NCBI RefSeq assembly: GCF_046224405.1
Contig: NZ_JBJXRK010000043.1
Location: 1-12,114 of the forward strand
DNA length: 12,114 nt
Direction of reading: 5' to 3'
From: Gudongella sp046224405
Lineage (GTDB): Bacteria; Bacillota; Clostridia; Tissierellales; Tissierellaceae
Made by a program: the position numbers and the translations under genes
In this document: positions 6,505-12,114 of the stretch, one piece after another
Position numbering within the stretch: the first letter of the stretch is position 1
Layout: each line of letters starts with the position of its first letter
The notes under the pieces: generated by a model
The model's database searches: none
What the model was told of the DNA's origin: nothing
The model's input: only the letters and a program-made list of their open reading frames with translations

Positions 6505-8225
6505 AGAGAAAATCCTTCCTCTTCAAATGCCTCAATAATCAAATCCTTTATCTTATCAGCAGTGACCTCCTGCTTGCCTTCCCTCTTTCTCAGGGAATAC
6601 TCAACAATCCCTTCGCCAGCCATCTTGCCCACTGTTATCTGCACTGGAATTCCAATAAGCTCCCTGTCTGTAAACTTGACTCCGGGTCTTTCGTTTCTAT
6701 CATCCAGGAGAACCTCAACACCCATCTTCTTAAGGTCTTCATATATCTTCTCTCCCAGCTGGTTCTGCTCGTCCTTCTTGGTATTGACTATTGTAACCAC
6801 CGCATGGTAAGGTGCAACCACAAATGGCCAGATTATACCCTTCTCGTCGTGATACTGCTCAACAACCGCCGCAACACTTCTTGAAACCCCTATACCGTAG
6901 CTTCCCATTACAAATGGCTGTTCCTTGCCATTTACATCAAGATAGGTAGCCTTAAGGCTTTCACTGTACTTGGTTCCAAGCTGGAAAATGTTTCCTACCT
7001 CAATTCCCCTGTCCAAGGACAGCTTCTCTCCGCAGGTGGGGCAGGTGTCACCCTCTTCTATCATCAGAAGATCCTCAACAACCTCACCCTGGAAGTCTCT
7101 TCCATAGTTTACATTTACAAGGTGGTAATCAGTTTCGTTTCCACCAACTACAATATTCTTAAGGGTTGTCACCCTTTTGTCCACAAGCAGCCTTGTACCC
7201 TCAGCGAGTCCAACAGGCCCTGTAAAGCCCTTGTTTGCTCCTGAAATCTTCTTGATAATCTCTTCATCCGCCATCTCAAGCTCGTGTCCTGGTACCATAA
7301 GGTAGTTCGCAAGCTTGGTTTCATTGAGCTCACGGTCTCCTGGGATAACCACCACAACAGGCTCGCCCTGAGCAACAAATACTAGAGCCTTTCCAAACCT
7401 ATAACGTTCAATACTGAAGAACTCAACAAGACCGTCTATGGTCTTCACTTCAGGAGTCAGGACCTTCTCGATCTCCTTCTCCTCCTCGTCGCTCTGAGGG
7501 ATTGTATATATGACCTGTGCCTTCTCGTCAGTGGCTGCAAAGTCACAGCTGTTACAGTAGGCAACAACTCCTTCGCCCACATGGCTCATGGCAGTGAACT
7601 CGTGTGAGACCTTCCCTCCCATGGCTCCAGTATCTCCCTGGACCACCTTGTAGTTAAGCTTAAGTCTAGTGAACACCCTGTCGTAGGCATCCCACATGTT
7701 CTGGTAGGCCACACTCATGGCTTCCTCGTCAACATCAAAGCTGTAGGCATCCTTCATGATAAACTCCCTGCATCTCATAAGTCCAAATCTAGGTCTCTTT
7801 TCATCCCTGTACTTGGTTTGGATCTGATAGATGCTAAGTGGTAGCTGCTTGTAGGACTTGATTTCATCCTTGATAAGGTCCGTGAAGTACTCCTCGTGCG
7901 TAGGTCCAAGACAAAATTCACGATCGTTCCTGTCCCTGAGTCTCCACATTTCCGGACCGAAATTGGCCCATCTTCCCGAAGCTTCCCAAAGCTCCCTTGG
8001 CTGTATAGCTGACATCAAAAGCTCCTGGGACCCTGCTGCATCCATCTCTTCCCTTACAACCTTCTCCACCTTCTTGATGGCTCTGTAGCCAAGTGGAAGA
8101 TAGGAATAAACTCCACTTACAAGCTTTCTGATCATCCCGGCTCTAAGGAGCAGCTGATGACTTGGTATCTCTGCCTCAGAGGGTGTTTCCCTCAGGGTAG
8201 GCATATACATTTTTGACATTCTCAT
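6501..8225 (-). CDS. proS: Prolyl-tRNA synthetase (bacterial type, with editing domain)
   Basis: This class IIa synthetase charges tRNA-Pro. With the chosen start it has 574 aa, typical of the bacterial (long) form. Seen in order: the N-terminal class II segment (MYMPTLRETPSEAEI, LLLRAGMIRKLVSGVYSYLP); motif 2 region KYRDEKRPRFGLMRCREF at about 138-155; an inserted YbaK-like editing domain at about 225-390, which in the family removes Ala-tRNA-Pro; motif 3 GSYGIGVSRSVAAVVEQY; and a C-terminal anticodon-binding domain (PYHAVVTIVNTKKDEQNQ onward). Two Cys-x2-Cys pairs, CNSC (near 224) and CPTC, flank the insert. The ATG at 8225 was chosen because GGGGTG lies six bases upstream and homologues begin MRMSK; the frame extends to 8279 into the T-box terminator. 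A proline T-box controls the gene. Confidence 0.96.
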   Translation of the reverse strand: MRMSKMYMPTLRETPSEAEIPSHQLLLRAGMIRKLVSGVYSYLPLGYRAIKKVEKVVREEMDAAGSQELLMSAIQPRELWEASGRWANFGPEMWRLRDRNDREFCLGPTHEEYFTDLIKDEIKSYKQLPLSIYQIQTKYRDEKRPRFGLMRCREFIMKDAYSFDVDEEAMSVAYQNMWDAYDRVFTRLKLNYKVVQGDTGAMGGKVSHEFTAMSHVGEGVVAYCNSCDFAATDEKAQVIYTIPQSDEEEKEIEKVLTPEVKTIDGLVEFFSIERYRFGKALVFVAQGEPVVVVIPGDRELNETKLANYLMVPGHELEMADEEIIKKISGANKGFTGPVGLAEGTRLLVDKRVTTLKNIVVGGNETDYHLVNVNYGRDFQGEVVEDLLMIEEGDTCPTCGEKLSLDRGIEVGNIFQLGTKYSESLKATYLDVNGKEQPFVMGSYGIGVSRSVAAVVEQYHDEKGIIWPFVVAPYHAVVTIVNTKKDEQNQLGEKIYEDLKKMGVEVLLDDRNERPGVKFTDRELIGIPVQITVGKMAGEGIVEYSLRKREGKQEVTADKIKDLIIEAFEEEGFSL

Positions 8226-8231
8226 ACTTTT

Positions 8232-8237
8232 CACCCC
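8232..8237 (-). promoter_or_regulatory. proS ribosome binding site (decides the start)
   Basis: GGGGTG on the minus strand, six bases before the ATG at 8225. It lies just after the T-box terminator, so only read-through transcripts carry it. It excludes the in-frame ATG at 8279, which falls in the terminator hairpin. Confidence 0.75.
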
Positions 8238-8257
8238 AAATCTTATATTTAAAAAAC

Positions 8258-8290
8258 AAAAAACCCTTCGTCTCACCAAGAGACGAAAGG
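8258..8290 (-). terminator. T-box regulated terminator before proS
   Basis: An 11-bp stem with one G-U pair (CCTTTCGTCTC 8290-8280, GAGACGAAGGG 8274-8264) closes the 5-nt loop TTGGT and is followed by six T. Its 5' arm lies directly after the T-box core, as expected for a terminator that competes with the tRNA-stabilised antiterminator. Confidence 0.93.
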
Positions 8291-8474
8291 TATATTCCGC
8301 GGTACCACTCTTATAAGCCCAGAGGGCTCACTTTAAGGGCTGTAACGTAGCCAAACGTTCTGTTTTAGCAGAATGCTCCGGGACAGGTTCACATATCAGA
8401 GGGACAGAAATCTTCCAGCCTAGGATTTCCTCTCTTGGACCATGATACAATACTAGCTCCCATCAAAGCTGACA
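8258..8474 (-). promoter_or_regulatory. T-box riboswitch, proline-specific, controlling proS (and gltX)
   Basis: The leader RNA senses uncharged tRNA-Pro and allows read-through into proS when charging is low. The T-box core AAGAGTGGTACCGCGG is at 8312-8297. The variable base in UGGN is U, which suits an A discriminator on tRNA-Pro. Stem I closes with GCTTT/GGAGC (8469-8465, 8379-8375), then a GAT bulge typical of the kink-turn and GGGA/TCCC. AGTA on the 5' side and GAA on the 3' side frame the specifier loop, and the next triplet is CCT (8387-8385), a proline codon. GGCTGGAAG lies in the distal stem I region. Stem III is AGCCC/GGGCT (8328-8324, 8320-8316). The start at 8474 is estimated from the promoter. 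Confidence 0.93.
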
Positions 8475-8480
8475 CAAATA

Positions 8481-8509
8481 AGTTTACACAAAACCCTATC
8501 TGTTGTCAA
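8481..8509 (-). promoter_or_regulatory. Promoter of the proS T-box transcript, overlapping the ispF end
   Basis: On the minus strand TTGACA (8509-8504), a 17-bp spacer and TAAACT (8486-8481). The -35 box is formed by the last sense codons of ispF (Ile-Asp-Asn), so the promoter is partly inside that gene. The predicted start site near 8474 matches the base of T-box stem I. Confidence 0.85.
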
Positions 8510-8981
8510 TTGATTTTTCCAGCAAACAAGTGCTGTAGGAGGATATGCCCTCCTCTCTACCTTCAAAGCCCAGTCTTTCAGTTGTGGTAGCCTTGACTCC
8601 AATGTCCTCTACCGGAACCTGAAGCACCTCTGCTATGTTTTCTCTCATCTGATCTATAAATGGTGCAAGCTTTGGCCTCTGTGCAGCGATTACATTGTCT
8701 GCATTCACAAGCCTGTAGCCCTTCTCCTTCATTACCTGGAATACCCTCTCCAGAAGTATCATGCTGGATATGTCCTTGTACTCCATATCAGTATCGGGAA
8801 AGTGCTTTCCAATGTCCCCGGCACTCATGGCACCCAGTATGGCATCCATAAGACTATGAACGAGAACATCAGCATCAGAGTGTCCCAACAGCCCCATTTC
8901 GTGGGGTATCTGGACTCCTCCGATCACAAGTCTTCTGCCCTCCACAAGCTTATGAACATCGTATCCAATTCCAACTCTCAT
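8496..8981 (-). CDS. ispF: 2-C-methyl-D-erythritol 2,4-cyclodiphosphate synthase
   Basis: IspF catalyses the fifth step of the MEP isoprenoid pathway, cyclising CDP-ME 2-phosphate with release of CMP. The 161-aa length is typical for this trimeric enzyme. The metal ligands are Asp8 and His10 in GIGYDVHKL and His42 in GHSDADVLVHSLMDAILGA (33-51). The C-terminal signature VKATTTERLGFEGREEGI (148-165 region in homologues) contains the residues that contact the cytidine. It starts 13 bp after ispD ends, with a modest GGAAGTGA site, so the two successive pathway enzymes (ispD, then ispF after IspE) are cotranscribed. Its last codons double as the -35 box of the proS promoter. No terminator specific to ispF is visible before the T-box terminator. 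Confidence 0.97.
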   Translation of the reverse strand: MRVGIGYDVHKLVEGRRLVIGGVQIPHEMGLLGHSDADVLVHSLMDAILGAMSAGDIGKHFPDTDMEYKDISSMILLERVFQVMKEKGYRLVNADNVIAAQRPKLAPFIDQMRENIAEVLQVPVEDIGVKATTTERLGFEGREEGISSYSTCLLEKSIDNR

Positions 8982-8994
8982 CAGGCTTCACTTC

Positions 8995-9717
8995 CTAGTC
9001 TCTGCCCGAGATGCTCAGGGTCTTTTCCTTGGCAATTGATTCTGCCACCACAAGATCCTCAGGCGTTGTGATTTTAATATTGTCATAGTGCCCCATTATC
9101 ATCTTGACAGGATATCCCGTCTTCTCCACCAGGGAGCTGTCATCAGTACCAAGTATACCCTCTGCGATTGCATACTCATAGCCTTCCTTCAGCAGCTCTA
9201 TCCTAAAGCATTGGGGCGTTTGTGCTGCCCACAAAAGCGCCCTGTTGGGCGTGTGGTGAACCTTGTTGTCCTCTTCAATCACCTTGATTGTATCTTTAAG
9301 AGGGACCCCAACCACGCAGGCTCCATGCTCCAAGGCTCCCCTTATTCCATTCATTATTGATTCCATCCTCACAAAGGGTCTTGCTCCGTCGTGGGTCAGT
9401 ACAATGTCTGCCCTTTCATTCAAGGCCATTATTCCGTTGTAAATTGAATCCTGCCTTTCCTTGCCACCCTTGATTAAGTTGGTTACCTTCCTATAGCCGT
9501 ACTTTCTCACAATTTCCTTGCGGCAGTACTCAACCTCCTGCTCCTTTGACACGACGATAATCTCATCCACGTATTTGCAGGCTTCGAATTTCTCGATAGT
9601 GTGGGCAAGTATCGGCTTATTGTCAATAACGATGAACTGCTTGTTTATCTTGCTTCCCATCCGGTTGCTCATACCCGCAGCAGCTATTATCACCGACACA
9701 AAATTTCCTTTATACAT
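8995..9717 (-). CDS. ispD: 2-C-methyl-D-erythritol 4-phosphate cytidylyltransferase
   Basis: IspD transfers CMP from CTP to methylerythritol phosphate, the third step of the MEP pathway. The protein has 240 aa, normal for the family. The CTP-binding glycine-rich loop is AAAGMSNRMGSKINKQF (12-28, with Lys26 in place of the catalytic lysine). GGKERQDSIYNG (84-95), LTHDGARPFV (107-116), KDTIK (141-145), TPQCF (167-171), TDDSSLVE (191-198) and NIKITTPEDL (213-222) are all conserved family segments. The ATG is preceded by GAGGTGG at short spacing. It lies 41 bp after the PIN/TRAM gene and 13 bp before ispF; no separate promoter is obvious in the 41-bp gap. Confidence 0.96.
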   Translation of the reverse strand: MYKGNFVSVIIAAAGMSNRMGSKINKQFIVIDNKPILAHTIEKFEACKYVDEIIVVSKEQEVEYCRKEIVRKYGYRKVTNLIKGGKERQDSIYNGIMALNERADIVLTHDGARPFVRMESIMNGIRGALEHGACVVGVPLKDTIKVIEEDNKVHHTPNRALLWAAQTPQCFRIELLKEGYEYAIAEGILGTDDSSLVEKTGYPVKMIMGHYDNIKITTPEDLVVAESIAKEKTLSISGRD

Positions 9718-9758
9718 TAGACCACCTCAACAAACATTCATTACTCATCCAACAACCT

Positions 9759-10865
9759 CTATACCGCTTTCTCATACAAAGCCTTTGGCTTTGCAAATAT
9801 CATCCTGCCGGCTGAGGTCTGAAGAACCGATGTAACTATTACATCTATGGTTTCTCCAATATATTTTCTACCTGATTCTACTACTATCATGGTGCCGTCG
9901 TCAAGGTATGCAAGACCTTGGCCTGCTTCCTTTCCATCCTTGACAACCTGCACAACCATCTCTTCACCTGGCAAAACAACGGGCTTAACCGCATTTGCAA
10001 GCTCATTGATGTTTAGGACCTCGATTCTGTGCACCTCAGCAACCTTGTTGAGATTGTAGTCGTTTGTTATGATTTTACCCTTCATATACTGAGTAAGCTT
10101 CAGCAGCTTTGAATCAACCTCGCTTACCTCTTCAAATTCCTTTTCATGGATTATTATTTCAGTATCCAGCTCGTTCTGGATCCTGTTAAGGATGTCCAGA
10201 CCACGTCTTCCCCTATTTCTCTTGAGTCCGTCAGATGAATCCGCTATATGCTGCAGCTCCTCCAAGACAAATACCGGAATTACCAAAGGACCTTCAATAA
10301 ATCCTGTCTTTACGATATCTGCGATTCTACCATCAATTATTACACTTGTATCAAGAATCTTGGGACATGCTCCTGTCTCTACTCCTCTTTCCTTGTGGTT
10401 CTTCTTCCCCGTTCCGATGTTGCCTGTGAAATTACCCAGTGTAGTTGTTATGTCCTCGATGTTTTTGTTGGGTATGGTAACCCCCAGGTATCCAAGAAGG
10501 CCATAAAGTATGATGGATGCAACAACCCCCACATATGGTATTTGCAGTCTGTAAAGTGGCTGGCTCAGCAGATAGGCAATTATAAGTCCTATTATAAGTC
10601 CAACCGCTCCAAGTGCTATGTTTTGTATGGAGAACCTTTGAATCTCCCCTTCGATTACTTTGGCAATGTTCTGGCCTTGCTTGATGATCTTAGAAGAAAA
10701 AATAAAAAATATAATTCCAAATATAGATATAAAAATAATAATTGCAACAAGCTCTGCCATGCCAGTGACATTGACCAACTCAAGGCCCTTGAACCCTGTG
10801 TATGCCAGATAGCCCAACAGCATACCAAAGAGTCCGATCAGAACCCTGGCTATTTTTTTAACCAT
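9759..10865 (-). CDS. yacL: Membrane-anchored PIN/TRAM-domain protein (YacL family)
   Basis: This 368-aa protein has the YacL layout: four predicted membrane helices (about 6-24, 38-57, 83-101 and 108-130), a basic linker, a PIN nuclease domain (about 168-290) and a C-terminal TRAM domain (about 295-358) that should bind RNA. PIN acidic residues are visible: Asp172 in LDTSVIIDGRI, Glu203 in VLEELQ, Asp224 in RRGLDIL and Asp269 in IITNDYN. The inference is a ribonuclease or RNA-binding protein held at the inner membrane face; the cellular substrate is not established. A clear AGGAGGTG precedes the ATG. Its place between carD and ispD is conserved in Firmicutes. It is not a toxin of a toxin-antitoxin pair: it is long, membrane-anchored and has no small partner gene. 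Confidence 0.92.
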   Translation of the reverse strand: MVKKIARVLIGLFGMLLGYLAYTGFKGLELVNVTGMAELVAIIIFISIFGIIFFIFSSKIIKQGQNIAKVIEGEIQRFSIQNIALGAVGLIIGLIIAYLLSQPLYRLQIPYVGVVASIILYGLLGYLGVTIPNKNIEDITTTLGNFTGNIGTGKKNHKERGVETGACPKILDTSVIIDGRIADIVKTGFIEGPLVIPVFVLEELQHIADSSDGLKRNRGRRGLDILNRIQNELDTEIIIHEKEFEEVSEVDSKLLKLTQYMKGKIITNDYNLNKVAEVHRIEVLNINELANAVKPVVLPGEEMVVQVVKDGKEAGQGLAYLDDGTMIVVESGRKYIGETIDVIVTSVLQTSAGRMIFAKPKALYEKAV

Positions 10866-10898
10866 AATTACACCTCCTGTATTTTTTTCATAGTTTCT

Positions 10899-10928
10899 AT
10901 TATAAACCTATTGGCAGTGTAATGCCAG
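10899..10928 (-). promoter_or_regulatory. Probable promoter of the yacL-ispD-ispF genes
   Basis: On the minus strand CTGGCA (10928-10923), an 18-bp spacer and a perfect TATAAT (10904-10899), between carD and yacL. TGGCA and TGCCA form a 5-bp inverted repeat around the -35 box with a 6-nt loop. It has no T-run, so it is not a terminator, but it could be a weak operator. Confidence 0.55.
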
Positions 10929-10935
10929 CATAAGT

Positions 10936-11454
10936 TTACTCTTCAGACTCATCCCCTTCTTCCTCGATTCCCTCATTTTCCATTATTTCCTTGTCAACCA
11001 GTGCCTCAATCTCCTCATAGGTGTCTCCAGTAACAAGAACAAGCTCTGAAAGAAGCATCTGCTTTGCATTGCTTAGCATCTTTCTCTCCCCTGTAGACAG
11101 ACCTTTTTCATTGTCAAGCAAAGTAAGGTTTCTAACTACAGATGCAATTTCATGGATGTCCCCGGTCTTTATTCTATCCATGTTAATTCTATATCTTCTG
11201 TTCCAGTTCTGTGGCATTTTTGTCTTGTGCCCTCGTAGAATGGACATGATATCATCAATCTCATCAGGGGTAATTATCTCCCTCACTCCAACCTCTTCAA
11301 CATTTGACACTGGAACCATGACCTTCATATCCCCAATGGGCATCTTGATTATGAAATACTCTCTCTTCTCACCAAGAATCTCCTTTGTTTCAAGCTTTTC
11401 AATAACACCAGCGCCATGCATAGGATAAACAATTTTATCGCCAATTTTGAACAT
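10936..11454 (-). CDS. carD: CarD/CdnL-family RNA polymerase-binding regulator
   Basis: CarD/CdnL proteins bind the RNA polymerase beta subunit and stabilise open complexes, often at rRNA and other housekeeping promoters. This 172-aa protein has the N-terminal Tudor-like RNA polymerase interaction domain (about 1-65), beginning MFKIGDKIVYPMHGAGVIE and containing KMPIGDMKVMVPVSN. It is followed by an all-helical C-terminal domain (about 70-160) with the basic segment NWNRRYRINMDRIKTGD, which in homologues contacts DNA. The tail after residue 158 is strongly acidic (EGIEEEGDESEE) and probably disordered. GGGGAGGT lies six bases before the ATG. Two tandem promoters precede it and it is divergent from the plus-strand gene at 11674. 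CarD may influence promoters in this window; that is untested. Confidence 0.94.
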   Translation of the reverse strand: MFKIGDKIVYPMHGAGVIEKLETKEILGEKREYFIIKMPIGDMKVMVPVSNVEEVGVREIITPDEIDDIMSILRGHKTKMPQNWNRRYRINMDRIKTGDIHEIASVVRNLTLLDNEKGLSTGERKMLSNAKQMLLSELVLVTGDTYEEIEALVDKEIMENEGIEEEGDESEE

Positions 11455-11489
11455 ATCAAAACCTCCCCATAGTATTCCCTCATTATATT

Positions 11490-11518
11490 ATTATAACGTA
11501 GAAAACCCCATAAGTAAA
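11490..11518 (-). promoter_or_regulatory. carD promoter P2 (proximal)
   Basis: On the minus strand TTTACT (11518-11513), a 17-bp spacer and a perfect TATAAT (11495-11490). The expected start site is about 25-30 bp before the carD ATG, giving a very short leader with the GGGGAGGT site. Confidence 0.65.
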
Positions 11519-11524
11519 GTTAGT

Positions 11525-11554
11525 ATATTACCACAGAAATGCAAATCATGTCAA
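11525..11554 (-). promoter_or_regulatory. carD promoter P1 (distal)
   Basis: On the minus strand a perfect TTGACA (11554-11549), an 18-bp spacer and TAATAT (11530-11525), lying immediately upstream of P2. Either or both may be used. Confidence 0.55.
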
Positions 11555-11612
11555 TATTATTTTAAATTAATGACCAGAACTTAATATGTAAACAAATTGA
11601 CCCCATTTCGGT

Positions 11613-11642
11613 TTGACAACCTGATGCATTAAACCGTATAAT
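11613..11642 (+). promoter_or_regulatory. Consensus promoter of the plus-strand gene
   Basis: Both hexamers are perfect: TTGACA (11613-11618) and TATAAT (11637-11642), with an 18-bp spacer. The predicted start site falls in the palindrome at 11642-11658. The ribosome binding site AGGAGG (11663-11668) is followed by the ATG at 11674. Confidence 0.88.
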
Positions 11643-11658
11643 TAAGTTGAGAACTTAA
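11642..11658. promoter_or_regulatory. Palindrome at the start site (candidate operator)
   Basis: TTAAGTT-GAG-AACTTAA is a perfect 7-bp inverted repeat with a 3-bp centre. It overlaps the last base of the -10 box and the expected transcription start. A further copy of the half-site, GAACTTAA, lies at 11577-11584 upstream of the -35 box. The layout fits a repressor operator. It could instead form a 5' hairpin protecting the mRNA, although a 3-nt loop closed by A-T pairs would be weak. Confidence 0.5.
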
Positions 11659-11673
11659 CAAGAGGAGGTTCAT

Positions 11674-12081
11674 ATGGTTAACGGGACGAATCATGAAAAT
11701 CTAATAGAGGAACTTCAGAATCAAGTATCTGAAACACTTGTAAGACACAAAAGCATACTGGACATAATGACAAAGCTGGATGAGTACAATGCCAGAATCA
11801 ACCGGGCAGTAGCCAAATCTGTAACATCCTGTGGCTGTATAGAAATAAAAGCTCAAAAGCAGGATTTCAATTCCGAAACACTTACAGACGCCCTTGCAAA
11901 AGTGGATTCACACGTAGTGGGAGACATATGCCCCAACTGCAAGGAGGTCCTTGAGCAGGAAATCGGAGCCTACATCTATTTTCTGGCATCCCTGGCCAAC
12001 ACCCTTGATTTCAGATTGAAGGATACGGTGAAAAAGGAGCTGGACAGAACCAAAACCCTTGGTGTATACGGAATGAAGTAA
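11674..12081 (+). CDS. Conserved clostridial four-cysteine protein of unknown function
   Basis: I recognise this as a small protein type common in Clostridia, which I believe is often annotated as DUF1573-containing, but I cannot assign a function. It has 135 aa and no signal peptide or membrane helix. The N-terminal half is helical (about 10-50, LIEELQNQVSETLVRHKS and TKLDEYNARINRAVAK). The only cysteines are two pairs: Cys53 and Cys55 in TSCGCIEI, and Cys86 and Cys89 in GDICPNCKE. Four cysteines in CxC and CxxC pairs suggest a zinc or iron-sulfur site (inference). A second helical segment at about 90-130 follows (LEQEIGAYIYFLASLANTLD). It is the only plus-strand gene, with a consensus promoter, a palindrome at its start site and an AGGAGG site. 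It ends at TAATAA; no terminator is seen before the window ends. Confidence 0.8.
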   Translation: MVNGTNHENLIEELQNQVSETLVRHKSILDIMTKLDEYNARINRAVAKSVTSCGCIEIKAQKQDFNSETLTDALAKVDSHVVGDICPNCKEVLEQEIGAYIYFLASLANTLDFRLKDTVKKELDRTKTLGVYGMK

Positions 12082-12114
12082 TAAAAAATACAAGGCACTC
12101 TGAAAAACAGACCA

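Noticed and set aside
8226..8279. Upstream extension of proS to an ATG at 8279
   Set aside because: It would translate the T-box terminator hairpin. The GGGGTG site and homology both support 8225.
9759..10865. The PIN domain as a toxin of a toxin-antitoxin system
   Set aside because: The protein has four membrane helices and a TRAM domain, as in the housekeeping YacL family, and no small antitoxin gene is adjacent.
10248..10922. A 224-codon open frame on the plus strand opposite the yacL gene
   Set aside because: It lies antisense to a well-supported gene, has no convincing ribosome binding site, and its translation is low in recognisable motifs and rich in Tyr, Asn and Cys, as expected of a shadow frame.
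1..12114. CRISPR array, insertion sequence, prophage or defence genes
   Set aside because: No regularly spaced repeats, transposase, integrase or terminal inverted repeats were seen; the gene order is conserved core chromosome.

Overview
The window looks like a chromosomal housekeeping region of a low-to-moderate GC, spore-forming member of the Clostridia (Firmicutes). The evidence is the sporulation sigma factor SigH, a proline T-box riboswitch, AGGAGG-type ribosome binding sites, SigA-type promoters, and a conserved clostridial gene order: carD, PIN/TRAM gene, ispD, ispF, proS, gltX, cysS, mrnC, thyX, rlmB, yacP, sigH. I cannot name the species. No mobile element, CRISPR array or integration scar is visible.

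All genes but one lie on the minus strand, so the operons read from high to low coordinates. At the right end, a short gene for an uncharacterised four-cysteine protein (11674-12081, +) has a consensus promoter and diverges from carD, which has two tandem promoters. Next come a membrane-anchored PIN/TRAM protein with its own probable promoter, then ispD and ispF of the MEP isoprenoid pathway. The last codons of ispF contain the -35 box of the next promoter. That promoter drives a T-box leader (about 8474-8258, specifier CCU) which controls proS and, by read-through, gltX.

A strong terminator-like hairpin (4851-4884) separates gltX from the last cluster: cysS, mrnC, thyX, rlmB, yacP, sigH. Three junctions in this cluster overlap (cysS/mrnC, mrnC/thyX, rlmB/yacP), which suggests translational coupling. 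The cluster joins tRNA charging, 23S rRNA maturation and methylation, a ribosome-associated mRNA endonuclease, flavin-dependent dTMP synthesis and the early sporulation sigma factor. tRNA-Thr(GGU), with its own consensus promoter, closes the window on the left.

Most of the window is ordinary and well conserved. The points worth a second look are in the control regions: a 17-bp palindrome at the start site of the plus-strand gene, with a third half-site about seven helical turns upstream; the short leader before cysS, which resembles a decayed T-box; and nested inverted repeats between sigH and tRNA-Thr. The four-cysteine protein itself has no known function. I found no convincing new multi-gene system.
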